Source: Clavulina sp. PMI_390 (lineage: Eukaryota > Basidiomycota > Agaricomycetes > Cantharellales > Hydnaceae). Taken from it: a stretch of 64,000 bases of DNA. The stretch is taken from the NCBI GenBank assembly GCA_015039315.1, contig WIDE01000008.1:131722-195721 (forward strand). Reading direction: 5' to 3'. The position numbers and the translations under genes were made by a program. This document shows, one piece after another, positions 44,879-56,284 of the stretch. The notes beneath the pieces are model-generated. The model made no database searches. It worked only from the letters and a program-made list of their open reading frames with translations, and was not told the origin of the DNA. Numbering within the stretch: position 1 is the first letter of the stretch; each line of letters opens with the position of its first letter.

Positions 44879-46595
44879 ATGGCTTCTCCTACGAGCATCT
44901 CTTCAGTTCCTGTGGACGTCCTCATCAACATATTCCTGAAATTGGATGCAAATTCACTTCATAATTGCACACTGACTTGCCGAAGGTTCCGGGACGCGAT
45001 CCAATCGTCGCTGCCGCTGAGCAGCCATTTGTGGGGTTATCACCCGCCTGCGATCCACTCGAATATCGGTTCGATCACCACCGAGGAGTCTCTCGAGCGC
45101 TTAACGCACCACATGAAAGCCTGGAAGTCCCTCGATTGGGAGGAGCACGAGTTTCGCCTCCCCCAAATAGGAGGGTCATTCACAATCGCCCAGGGTATAT
45201 ACGCGACTGTGTCACCGGAATCAGACATGTCCTCGGTGTATGTCTATCAACTCCCATCTCGACTAAAGAAAGCATCCTTCCAACAATACGTGATCGAAAA
45301 TGTGGGATTCGAGGTGAAGGATCTCGCAATTGATCCGAGCCAGAACCTCTTAATTCTCCTAGAAATGTAAGGGGGCAAATATGGATCCCCGCTCTGATGC
45401 TGAAGAGGCTCGTTTAATCCAACAGGCAGGAGGTGGAGGGCGATGATTTCTGTCTCGCGCGGCTACACTCTTTCCAACTTTCAGAAGGTCCACCTACCGA
45501 TCATCCTGATGGCCAGATGCATATAATGAACACAAACCATTCTGTGGACCCTGAGCTTACTTCGCAGCTGGCGATCTGGGGCTCGCGCGTAGCCTTCATG
45601 TGGAGAGAGGAGGACAGCTACCGGGAGGGTATTATACAGGTTTGGGATTGGAAACGAGGGGAAATGCTTTGGGTAACGGTCTTATCTCTCGCCTAGCTAT
45701 CATCTTGCTCAGACTCACGACCCCTCTTTCACAATCAGTCAAGGGCAACACCTACAGAAGTGAATACATTCTGCTTCTTGACGCAAGATACTATCCTCCT
45801 TCCTTCGGTTTTCCAGACCATCTGGGAGATTGAAGTCTGGAAGATACCAGAGCAGCCAGGGAAAGGGGGAAAAATTCGGCGGTTCCTCTTGTCTTCAACC
45901 ACGATGGTTCAGAGTACCCTCAAGATAATGGGCGAACTAACCCCGCCAAAACCCGGCCAACCCATATTCGCCCCCTCGCTAGAAGGTCAGAGGATCAAAC
46001 TCCTCTGGGATATCAGTAGCAGTGGATCGGAGGAAACAGCTCAAACGAGATATGAGATATTCGTGCGAAGGGACACTTTCCTTCATGATTACCCACACCT
46101 TCCCTTTGCCCCTGTCTCATATTCCGACTGGGCTCCTGGAAACGTCATCGTCCTTCAGGACTCAGCGCCGAGTTCCTTCAACTTCCTCGAGATGTATAAT
46201 TCTGCCGGACGTCATGCTAGGATGCTAGGCCCTACTGGCTCGACTGTTGAGATCGATGATTTCAACATAGACCGTTATACAATAGAGTCAAATTCCTCAT
46301 CGGAAGCTGTGGCTCAAGTTGTTCCTCCAACCCGCAAGGTGCCAGTCGGAGGAGTTTCCACAGCAAACGACATCCTTCCGTCCTCTTCCTCTTATTGGAC
46401 GGTTAGGCGGGATATTTCATTTAAGAGGGACTTGTCGTGGAAAGATACCATCATGCTTGATGAAGAGCGCATTATTTTCATGCAGGTATGTCCCTTTCCA
46501 TAGGATATCCGAGCAATTTCTGATCCGACTCCTCCGTGCCATTGAAGGTGAACGGGTGGAGTAACCCTACAAATCTCAAGGTGTTTGTTCTGTAA
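44879..46595 (+). CDS. F-box protein
   Basis: The N-terminal F-box reads ISSVPVDVLINIFLKLDANS then LHNCTLTCRRFRDAIQSS (residues about 6-45), the Skp1-binding motif of SCF ubiquitin ligases. The remaining 450 or so residues show no leucine-rich or WD repeats that I recognise, though short beta-like stretches (IIQVWDWKRGEMLW, EIEVWKIPEQPGKG) resemble a degenerate propeller as in many agaricomycete F-box proteins. Introns: about 45368-45424 (joins LLEM to QEVEGDDF), 45675-45738 (joins MLW to SRATPTEVNTF) and 46484-46548. After the last the protein ends NGWSNPTNLKVFVL. Substrate unknown. Confidence 0.8.
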
Positions 46596-46825
46596 CTCAG
46601 GAGGCCGGATATCACTTAACCACTTCAACGGTTTCGAATAAGTTGTTGCACTTTGCGGTTTCTGTACAATTTAAGCATGTCGTGGATTCTCGACCAAGCT
46701 TGCGGGGTAAACTTGAATAGAATCATTGCAGCTCAAAGATACATCGAATAGGTATGCCGTAGAAATTATCGTGATCAAGTGCTTGTGCACTGGAACCAAG
46801 GTACTTGGAGTAGGAGAATAACTCT

Positions 46826-47669
46826 TCAAATATTCGCAGTCCAGAGTGACCCAAATAATGATGTGAAGGCGCGACTAGCGGTCCGCTGTGCAAGATTTCC
46901 CTTTAGGGGGACTTTGTCGAGCTTTCTGAGATCTCCCCTTACTCGAGCGTCATGGAGCATTGAGATAAAACCCACAATGACAAGATCGAGATCTTCGAGC
47001 GAAAGGCTGGATGATGCTGAAAACTTTGCCTCTGGAGGAGGGGCTGGTGCAGACTTAGACGCTATGGGTGCCGGGTCGTAGCGAGCCAGTGGCGCTTTGG
47101 TGACCGAGTCTAATAACTGAGAGGCAACACAAAAGATCTCGATCCCTCAGGAAAAATAAATGAAAGGGATTTGGTTGGCACAACAGACCTCAAGCTGTTT
47201 TGTAGAGAATGACCAGACCCATACACGTCCGTCTGCGAGCTTGACGGTTCGTTTTCTTGTCCCATCATTAGTCCATAGGATCCTAGGTTCGGTGATAGAA
47301 GCTAATTTACTTGCTCGGAAACGCCTCCTGAGGCAACACATCTGAGAGATATGCCTTCTCTTCTGTTTCGCCGGCCTCCCCTTCTTGATACCTCATCAGC
47401 ACCTCGGGGTACAGCCAGGAGAGCGTTGCAACTCTCTTCCTGTCATCTCCAACGGTCCGGTATAGCAAAGTGACAGTCGATGGGCTCCGGGAAGTGCTAT
47501 ATGCTGGTGGGGGCGTTTCGACTTCGTATGATAGTGTCGCAGCTGACGAAGTACTGGAAAGCATGAAATTCTCGACACTCAGGGCCTCCCTTGAAATCTC
47601 GAATATTGTAAACGCTGTAGGAGACGAATCTGACGCCGAAGCTAATAAGGGGGCAGCTGTGGAGGCCAT
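46826..47669 (-). CDS. DUF6593-type protein
   Basis: Three exons (47669-47392, 47327-47189, 47116-46826) close to 708 nt, 235 aa, with consistent phases. The domain runs FTIFEISREALSVENFMLSS, TVTLLYRTVGDDRKRVATLS, then across the first intron SWLYPEVLMRRRFRASKLAS and RILWTNDGTRKRTVKLADGR with VWVWSF. The C-terminus SSLSLEDLDLVIVGFISML resembles the hydrophobic strand/helix that ends this domain in agaricomycete proteins. Function unknown; these are small cytosolic proteins often in multigene families. Individual frames are short, so this gene is easy to miss. The family assignment comes from remembered pattern and is moderate. Confidence 0.6.
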
Positions 47670-50399
47670 CAGAGTATAGGAATGGCGAGCTTGCTTGAGT
47701 GGCGGTATTTATAGGCATTCTTCTTGGGAACTCGATGAGCGCTCCGATTTTTCTCCGATGCTGCGATTCAGAGCATTCAGATGTTCTGCAAGAAGCTACC
47801 ACTTGGTCGGGAGAGCTGGAGAGATACGTAAAGACAGGGAAAAGGCTGTGCACAAACAGCCGACAGTCTTGGCGCGCACTATCCACTTCAATCTGGCTTG
47901 AATCATCGTCTAACCAAAGAGGTTGACTGAGAGAAAGGATGTTGTGTTGAGACAGACCGGAAACTAATTTCCTTGTATAGCGAGTGCTGACAAGTGTGCT
48001 GCGATCAACATGTCAATGGTCAGAAGATGCTAGGGTGAGATAAGGGCGCAGAGGATTGTGTCTGCTGTGATAAGTCATAGCACCCTAGCAATCATGCAGA
48101 GAATATCAAAAGAGTCGAAGTGCCAATGGTTACAGAGCTCGATCCTGTTGATTGACACGGCGACTTGGAGGCAAAGCCCGAAACAATGTCCACATCATAT
48201 CCGTATACCTTTACAGTATGGGTATCAGGTGAGTCGCTTCAGGCACGTCACTAAAGCCTTCTGGCCCCAGAGAAGAAAGTGGAGGAAGGGTGTCGAGCAG
48301 AAGACCATGAGAAGTGATGGATAGCTTTGGGTAACAGCCTTGTGTGCGTTTATCAGGGAAGGCTCGTAGGGCTGACTTCACTAGTCTCCTAGAGGATTTG
48401 AAGTGGAGGAGACGCGTCGTGTGATGTTATGATGAGCGGTACGTGTCATAGTCTGTCAGGATTGGAGGCAGAGTATCCGAGTATGGCCAAACAATTCTCT
48501 TGCCTTGACGAGTGTGCTCGATCGAAGATTTTCGACGTTTTGATATCCTTTATACCGCGATTTCTGATCTACTGTACTCCGAGAGCCTGAAGATGCTTAG
48601 GTTGCAAGGAGCGATGGGACAAGTTGACTCTGATGGTGGACACTTCAAGCAGTGGCACGCTCGACTGTGTGTGGCTGGTCCAGGCCTTAGCTAAAGTGCA
48701 ACAGGCCTATGACCGTGCACCAGACCGTATCAGCGTGCGCCTCTGCTCAGTATCTCCTTGAGTTCTGGTCATACCATGAGTTTGGTGCTGGTTTGGGTTG
48801 GACTCACTTGGGGACTGAGAGAACAAATAGATGCACCCTCTGCAACAAGAATATCACCTGTTACACCAGTTTTTAAGCGCACAACAGCCTGTGATGGAGT
48901 CTTAGAAGAGGTCCTGAGATGAACTTAAATGTGTGCGATGTTGAAGTTCATGCTCGAGGTGCGACGATTTCGCTGCTGGTCCAGGCCCAGTGCTGCTTAT
49001 TATTTGAACTCGGGGCCAACACGTGTAGGGAATAAGGATCGCAAGGGAGCAATGACGCCACGGCGGGACGATCGGAGAGCCCCCCTCCCTCCACCATAAG
49101 GGCTGCCCTGATGAGAAGCTTCATTTAACTGGATCGGGATCATTGTGAGGGAAAAGGGGCAGAGAAAGCCGGATATGGCAAATGTGAGAAGACGAGGGGG
49201 TAAAGTGTATTCAAGTAATGATCAGCACGAGGGGGGGAGTCCGAGCACATCCGGAAGTTGCGTTGAATTATATTTGGCGTGACAGCGTGTGTGTGCAGAC
49301 ATTCAGTGGCCGCGCGCGCACGAGCATGAGCGAGCGTTTGGGGGCCTGGCGCGCGAGAAAGAGTGTTGGTGGCTCGTAGCTTGGGAAGTGGAGACTGATA
49401 TCGGCGATGTCTAATTGATTGTTTCTAGGATCGTAAAGCTTGGATGTGATAATGGTGGTAGTGAGTGAGTGAATACATTCGATGATGGATGCTTGGGCCG
49501 CAAAATCATAGACGTTGATTGGCAGACAAGAGAGCCCTCGTAGAAACGCCGGGAAAGCAAATAAATTCTCGGAGGACACTGGTATCGATTGACAGAATGG
49601 TGGATATTGAGACCTGTTGGATCTCTGGGAGCAACCATGAATGCCGCCACGGGGAATGACGGCCCTCGATGATGGATGCCGACATGCTTTGCAGCATTCG
49701 TTTTTGATAGGTTGTTCAAATGGCAACTGTGGGCTTTGAGGTGGCCCTAGTGAAAGCCCAGAGGTGCTGAAATTTTTTGGTTGTGTGATGGTCGCTCTCT
49801 AATCAACTTGCCCAATTTGGCTTAATTAGCAGCGGCAGCCACTCGATAGATGACGATGAACCTAGTAGCGACGTTGGAACAGCACAGGAGCAGAATCAAA
49901 AGAAATAAAGACATATCAGTCGCTATAGAATACCGTAATCTGAGACTCAGGGGCTAATTATTTTGGCTCCCAGCAGCCCGCCCGGCCGCGCATTTCGTGT
50001 TTCGTTTCCGTCGCCGAGACACATTGATATAAGCGCCGTATGCGGGAAAGTTCCGGCTTTACCTCTTCAAAGCGCCCTGCACCCTCGCTGCTGGGCTTTT
50101 CTTTTTCAGCAGTCCCCCTCCTCCGTCGCTCGTTGCGTGGAGGATTTCTGCTTGTGTCAGAGGACACAGACCTTCCGTCGGCTCCCTTGTAGCCTGCTGG
50201 CAGGTCTTCTTTGACCTTTTTTCGACTGTCGTCACCCGTTGGCCTCTGCGTCAACCACCACTCGCAAAAAAAACTTGACCAAAACCACAAAAGAACCACA
50301 AAAACTTGCTGTTTCACCATCGTGCGTATCGTGTGTGTATATAGGTCTATCCCAGAGCCCTTCTGACTAACAAGTGCTGATGGATTGTCCCCTGTAGAA
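47670..50399. other. Largest gene-poor region, 2.7 kb, upstream of eIF4G
   Basis: No convincing gene on either strand. A 153-codon minus-strand frame (49268-49726) has no domain and sits in a segment rich in alternating GCGCGC and GTGTGT runs (about 49288-49320). The 3' part (about 50260-50399) is probably the eIF4G 5' leader: it ends in a CCTGTAG acceptor two bases before the start ATG, implying a leader intron with its donor upstream. No tRNA found. Confidence 0.4.
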
Positions 50400-53300
50400 A
50401 TGAGCAAACCTGCCATCCAGACATCCCAGCAGCAGAATATCAAGGCACCCAACTCGGCGAACCCAGCACAACCTTCCCGTGTCTCGTCGTGGTCCAAGGG
50501 CCCCCCGGCGTTCACCCCTACTGCCAACGCCAACAGCGGTCCTGTTCCCCAGTCACCACGCACACCCACTGCTAATGCTGGTCCCGCCAACCGGTCGCAT
50601 CCCTCGCATCAGAGGAAGTTGAGCACCCTAGGACCTAATGGCCCCTCCAAAGACGGCGTAACCATTCGCCCAATGAGCATCCAGTCCCCCACGTCTGGTG
50701 AGTCTTTGCCCCTCTTGTTCCCCTACCTTGCTGTGCACAGCGCTTATGACAATGTCCCCCCCTCTTGGGTCTTGTTTCATTTGTTGCGATCGGTGGCCAT
50801 CGCTCGTTTCTTCTAGGTCAACCACTCATGTTCGGCTCTATCGACGATGCCTCAGCACCCCTCGCGTCCTCGCCAGCCGCGGCTCCCCCCGCTGCTCAGA
50901 ATGGCGACGTCAAGTCATTCGGCTCACTCCAGGCTGACCCAGCCCCGGCTCCGAAGCAGCAACCAGCTGCTCCTGCTAATAATGGCGCTAACGACACGAA
51001 GCAGCAATCAGAGGCCACTGCCTCCTCGGTCACTCCTGATCCTAAGCAACAACCCACTCCTCCGCCGTCTGCCACTTCTACTCCGGCTGTCAAGCCTAAG
51101 AAAAAGTTCAATGTTGAATCGCTCTTCCAAGGCTCGTCTGCCCCAAGCAACCCGACTCCTGCTGCTGCTGCTGCCGTACCTCCATCACCAAGGCCAGTTC
51201 ATCAGGCCCGTCAAAACGGCGCGGCTTCGCCTGCTATGTCACCCGCTGCACGAAACGCCCAGTTACCTAACGGAAACTTCCACCCACCCATGAGCCCAAG
51301 CCACTCGCACCGTCAGCTGCGAAACGGTGGAGCGTCTCCGGCCTCTCCCCAATTTGCTCGTGCTCAAGCTAACAACGGTCCTGGCAACATGAACCGCGGC
51401 GGGCCCCCTCCACCTAATGGTCCGAATGGCATGCCAATGCCACAACCCGGCGGCGCACCAATGAGCCCACAGGTTCCACAAGGTCAAATGCCCCCGCAAG
51501 CATATGGATACCAACCTTTTGTCGGTGTTCCAGGCCAAGGCCCGCCTCAGCCCTACGTGTATGGATATTATCCACAGGCCCCCGACGGGTCATTTGTACC
51601 TCAGGGGTGGTTTGTTCCACCGCCTGGCGGTATGCCTCCACCCCAGCCACCCCAGCAGCAGCCACAGCAAGGCGGCCCGCCTCACCCACATATCCCCCCT
51701 CATATTCCCCCCCATGCCCAAGGCTCGCCTGCGCCCATGAACTCACCGCGCAATCGCAATGCCCACCTCCCTCCACCGAGTCCGATGCCATCCACTCCCC
51801 TCGCGCACCAGATGCAAATTCCGCCAGCCACTCCCTCTACACCCAGTATGTCTACCCGCCCGCCTATCACCACACTCAACGGTGCACCTGCTGCTGCCCC
51901 TCCTCCAACTCCTCAACAACAACAACCGCCTCCACCAACTCCCCAAGCTCAGCCGTCGCTCTCGCGCACAGCTCCAGCCTTCACACCCCGCAATCCAAAT
52001 CGCAGCAGTGCCATCACGTTCAAATCCCCTGATGGCAGGGAGCTCAACTTCCCTCAACAGCAGCCACGCGCTGTGTCAGCTGCTGTTGGCGCTTCAGCCA
52101 CCCCTGTGAGGGCGAGCCACTCGAGGACTCCCTCGTTGGCCGTCCCAACCAGTGGGGGCCCAGAGAAGCGTGTGACAACCCCTGTTCGCCTGGAGTCTGT
52201 TGAAGCAAAGGAAAAGAGGCTCAAGGAGGAGGCAGAAGCCAAGCGCAAGATCGAGGAGGAAAAGGCTGAAGCCGAAGCAAAGGCAAAGGCTGCCGCTGAA
52301 GCTGAGGCCAAGGCCAAGGAGGAAGCCGAAGCCAAGCTCAAGGCCGAAGAGGAAGCTCGAGTAAAAGCTGAGGAAGAGGCAAAGGCCAAAGCTGAGGCAG
52401 AAGCCAAGGCCAAGGCTGAAGCCGAAGCGAAGGCTGCCGCTGAAGAAGCTGAACGCCTCAGGCTTGAGGAGGAGGCAAAGGTCAAGGCTGCTGCCGAGGA
52501 AGAAGAGAGGAAGCGCAAGGAGGAGGAGGCCAAGGCTGCCGCTGAAGCGGCCGAGGCTGCTGCCAAAGCGAAGGCTGAGGAGGAAGCTGCTGCAGCTGCA
52601 GCCGCTGCCGTTGCCGCTCGCGAAGAGGCAGAGCGCGTTGCCGCCAAATCGACCGTTGAGCTGCCTTCCGCCGAATCCACCGGCGAGTCCTCTGCTCCCG
52701 TCACTCCCCTTCCTCTCCCTCTCCCTGCTGCCGTTACAGGTCTGCGTCGCCCGACACCAAGCAAGCTTGATTTGTCGGTGACGAACCTCAAGGGTGCTCC
52801 CACTTCGGCTGTTCCGCTTGATTTGTCGGTGACGAACCTCAAGGGTGCTCCCACTTCGGCTGTTCCCATGAGTGCATTGGCGAGCGCGCGAATCATTGAT
52901 GATATCTCCAAGGCGTCCTACCCCGAGGGCATCAAGAGCCCCGCTCCCGAGTTGAACGCTAATGCTGAGAAGGGCAAATACCGGTATGTTACCTCTTTTG
53001 TTCGCCATTGATTGTGCTCAAATTGACTGATGCTGTGGCGCTGCCTGCTGAATAGATACGACCGTGACTTCTTGATGCAGTTCTTCAAGGTCTGCCAGGA
53101 AAAACCCGACGCCATGTCTGATCTGGAGGCGCTTGGTATTGTAAACAACGGCGAGCCTGCTTCTATGGTTCCCAGCCGTGGTCCTCGCGCTCGTACCGGA
53201 AGCTCGATGGGCCCAGCCCGTGCTTCGTCTGTTGCTGGCCTGCAGTTTGGCGCCAAGAACGCGTTTGGTGGCGCGATGGGCAGCTTCAACTCGTCGGGCT

Positions 53301-55680
53301 CGAAGGCTACATCTGCAGATCGCTTCGCGGCGTCCAACAGCCCCATGTCTCGCAGTGTGAGCACTGCTGGTATGAACCGCGGTGTTGGCGGTGGCGCCCC
53401 CACGCCCATGTCGCGCTCATCGAGCCAGGGTGGCGTTGGTGCCCTCCCCCACAGCCCCAAGGATGCACACGCGACTACCCGCACAAGGAGCTCGCGTGGC
53501 GGACGCCGATCCGATAAACCTGGAGGCGCACCCAACGCGTCCAACCATTTCTCGACGCCCTCAATGTCAACCATCGGTCTCGAGCCTGTCGTCCCTCTGG
53601 AGTCGACCGAGAACCGTTGGGTCCCCACATCGGTCAACGCTCAGGCCACCAAGGACGCTGCTGCCCAGGCCGCGGTTGCCGCCGCCAGCACGGACGAGGC
53701 GCTCGTGATCCGTAAAGTCAAGGCTCTGCTGAACAAGTTGACTCCCGAAAAGTTCGACTCGATCGCGGCGCAGATTCTCGAGTGGGCGAACAAGTCTGTC
53801 AACGAGCGCGATGGACACACCCTCATGCTTGTCATTCGTCTCGTGTTCGATAAGGCAACTGATGAAGCTCCCTTCTCCCACATGTATGCGAAGCTGTGTC
53901 GCCTCATGTACGAGCGTATTAGCCCCCAGGTCATGGATGAGAGCGTCAAGAACAACGCTGGCCAGCCCATCACGGGCGGTCATCTCTTCCGCAAGTACTT
54001 GCTTAACCGCTGCCAGGAGGACTTCCAGCGTGGTTGGGCCGTTCGCGAGGCAACTGCTGCTGCTGCTGCCGGCAAGGCGGCCGAGGACAACGCGTCCAAG
54101 GCGGCTGCGGCTGGGCAGAGCGGTGAGGAAGGCGAGACAGTGCTGTACTCTGACGAGTATTACGCGGCCGAGAAGGCCAAGCGACGCGGTCTTGGTCTCG
54201 TCAAGTTCATCGGAGAGCTGTTCAAGTTGGACATGCTTACAGAGCGTATTATGCACGAGTGCATTAAGCAGCTGCTGTCCAACATTGAGAACCCCGAAGA
54301 GGAGGACATTGAGAGCTTGTGCAGGCTGCTCAACACTGTCGGCCAGGCGATGGATACCGACCGTGCAAGGGATCACATGAATGTGTACTTCTCGCGCATG
54401 AGCGACATGGCCAAGAACCCCAAGCTTTCTTCTCGTGTGCAATTCATGATTCAGGTATGCTTCTTCGTTCCTTGTTATGGCTTTCTCCTTTGCTCATAGA
54501 TGTTATTCTTTTTGCGGTGTAGGATGTGATCGAGCTCAGGTCCCGCAAGTGGCAGTCGCGAACTAACGTTGCTGCTCCATCGACGATTGCGCAGATTCAT
54601 GCAGAGGTATGTTCTCATTCTTTAGAGGGGAAAGGCGACGATGCTAAATTAATCTCTTCTCAGGCTGCGAAGGATCAGGCGATGAAAGAGCAACAGGCGT
54701 ATAACAACCGCGCTGCATACCCCAACAATGTCGTGCCGATGTCCCGCACGGGATCTCGACGTGGTGGTCAGCGTGGCGAAGAAACCACCCAGGACGGATG
54801 GGCTGTGGCAGGTTCTGCTAATGCGACTCGCGTACAGGGCAGTCTGGCCAACTTTGGCAAGATTGGCAAGGCTACTCCCGCCGCCTCTTCTTCCAATCCC
54901 TTCGACGTATACGCACGCAAGAACGCCAAGGGCAGAGAGAGCGCTCCACCTCTGTCACGCGCAGGTTCCAATGCAAACATGACTGCAACCAACATGTTTT
55001 CCGCCCTCAACTCGGAGGCCCCGGCTGACGCACCCGCCACCAACTCGTCGAGCCGCGCCCCTAGTCGCAAGCCTTCCGTCGACCTGGGCCCTGGTGGAGT
55101 CCCTGAGGCCCCTGCTCAGCGCAAGAAGTTGGTCCTTGCTCCTCGCACTGTTCCCAACGAGACCGCAGAGCAACCCGAGGGTGCAGTTGCGGAGGAAGAC
55201 TCTGCGGAGCCAGCGGGTGCCGCTGGATCTGCCGGTGGCTCGACGATGACGGAGGCTCAAGCGGATGCCAGGGTGTCGGAAGACGTGAAGGAGTTCTGGA
55301 ACGGTCGCAATGTGGAGGAGGGCAAGCATTACTTCACTGTGCTGCCCGCCGAGTTCGTGCCAAAGCTTATCTCCAAGCTGGCGTTCTCGGCGTTGGAGAA
55401 GAAGGCTGATGAAGTGAAGCTCGTAGCGGATCTCTTCACGAGCGTTGCGGGTGAGACTTGCTCCGAGGATACATTTGTGGCGGGCATGCTGCCTCTTGTC
55501 GAGGGTGTCGACGACCTATCGGTCGACGTGCCCAAGGCATACACGTACATTGCTCAGCTCCTGCGCGGAACCAATCTCCCACTCGCAAAGGTCAAAGATC
55601 TGTCGACGAAGGTTCAATTCGAAGGCGATCCTCTTGTCCCACCCTCAAAACGACTCATGAAAGAGTATGAGAAGCTTTAG
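50400..55680 (+). CDS. Translation initiation factor eIF4G
   Basis: Scaffold of the eIF4F cap-binding complex in the cytosol. The start ATG lies two bases after an acceptor. The N-terminal half is Pro/Gln/Ala/Asn-rich and disordered, with a conserved GQPLMFGSIDD box near 50820-50850. A long Glu/Ala/Lys-rich helix (about 52200-52640) is followed by the eIF4E-binding motif YDRDFLM (Y-x4-L-hydrophobic), split just before Tyr by an intron (about 52985-53055). The MIF4G domain is at about 53700-54690: VRKVKALLNKLTPEKFDSIA-like start, LCRLMYERISPQVMDE, FRKYLLNRCQEDFQRGW, RRGLGLVKFIGELFKLDML, DVIELRSRKWQSR. A C-terminal MA3-like helical region follows (FWNGRNVEEGKHYFTVLP to QLLRGTNLPLAKVKDL). Introns are at about 50699-50817, 54454-54522 and 54607-54663. 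A perfect 51-bp tandem repeat lies just upstream of the eIF4E-binding motif. Confidence 0.92.
52765..52866 (+). repeat. Perfect 51-bp tandem duplication in eIF4G
   Basis: Two identical 51-bp copies (52765-52815 and 52816-52866) add 17 codons in frame, each encoding LDLSVTNLKGAPTSAVP. The lack of any mismatch suggests a recent event or a strongly conserved repeat. It ends about 60 codons before the eIF4E-binding Tyr. Confidence 0.95.
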
Positions 55681-56284
55681 ACTTTCCCCTCCTTCTCACC
55701 CACCCTTCATCATCACTCCTCATTTCTTCTGCATTTTCGTTCACGCCGCCCAGATACCACCACTCTTGCATCCCTTACTTCTATTGTCTAGATGCTTTCT
55801 TGCCCTTCCACTCCAGTCCGCTTCACCATGCGCTATGCTCTGCTATCATCTGCCTCCCATCCATCCGCGACACCTCTTCTCGCAATCTCCGCCATCGCAT
55901 CATGTGTCTGTTGTTTCTCTATGCACTTATTCATGCAAGACTTCACCACTCACATCCATTCCACTTATTCATACCTAAGCTATTCCATGGGATCTGTCTC
56001 CTTGTCTGCATAGTCTTTCCTCTTTTTTTTCTACCTTACTTCTGCCTCTTTAGCTTACATTCCACTGTAGCTTCTGCGAATGCCACAGCCAGCCTACGAG
56101 CTGGCATCACTTCCTTCTCTCTGTCGGCCAAGAATCACTCATGCTTTGGATCCCTCGCCCGCCTCTCCACCCACCACCCTTCACCTCCATTATCATCCTC
56201 ACGTTTTTGTCGATTTTTGACACGATCCGAACGAGAGAGCTACGTACGTACGGACACAGATGCCTAATAGTGATACAAGATATA
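55681..56284. other. Convergent 3' region
   Basis: 604 bp between converging stop codons, strongly C/T-rich on the plus strand (eIF4G 3' UTR side). Open frames here are composition artefacts. No gene supported. Confidence 0.5.

Noticed and set aside
48417..48600. Box C-like ATGATGA and box D-like CTGA strings suggesting a C/D snoRNA.
   Set aside because: Spacing of about 160 bases and no terminal stem; such short strings are common by chance.
49268..49726. 153-codon minus-strand frame in the 2.7-kb gene-poor region.
   Set aside because: No domain, unusual composition, lies over alternating GC/GT repeats; insufficient to call a gene.
52054..53008. Long minus-strand frames (285 and 304 codons) opposite eIF4G.
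   Set aside because: They are antisense shadows of the Glu/Ala/Lys-rich coding helix, giving Ser/Ala or Gly/Leu runs.
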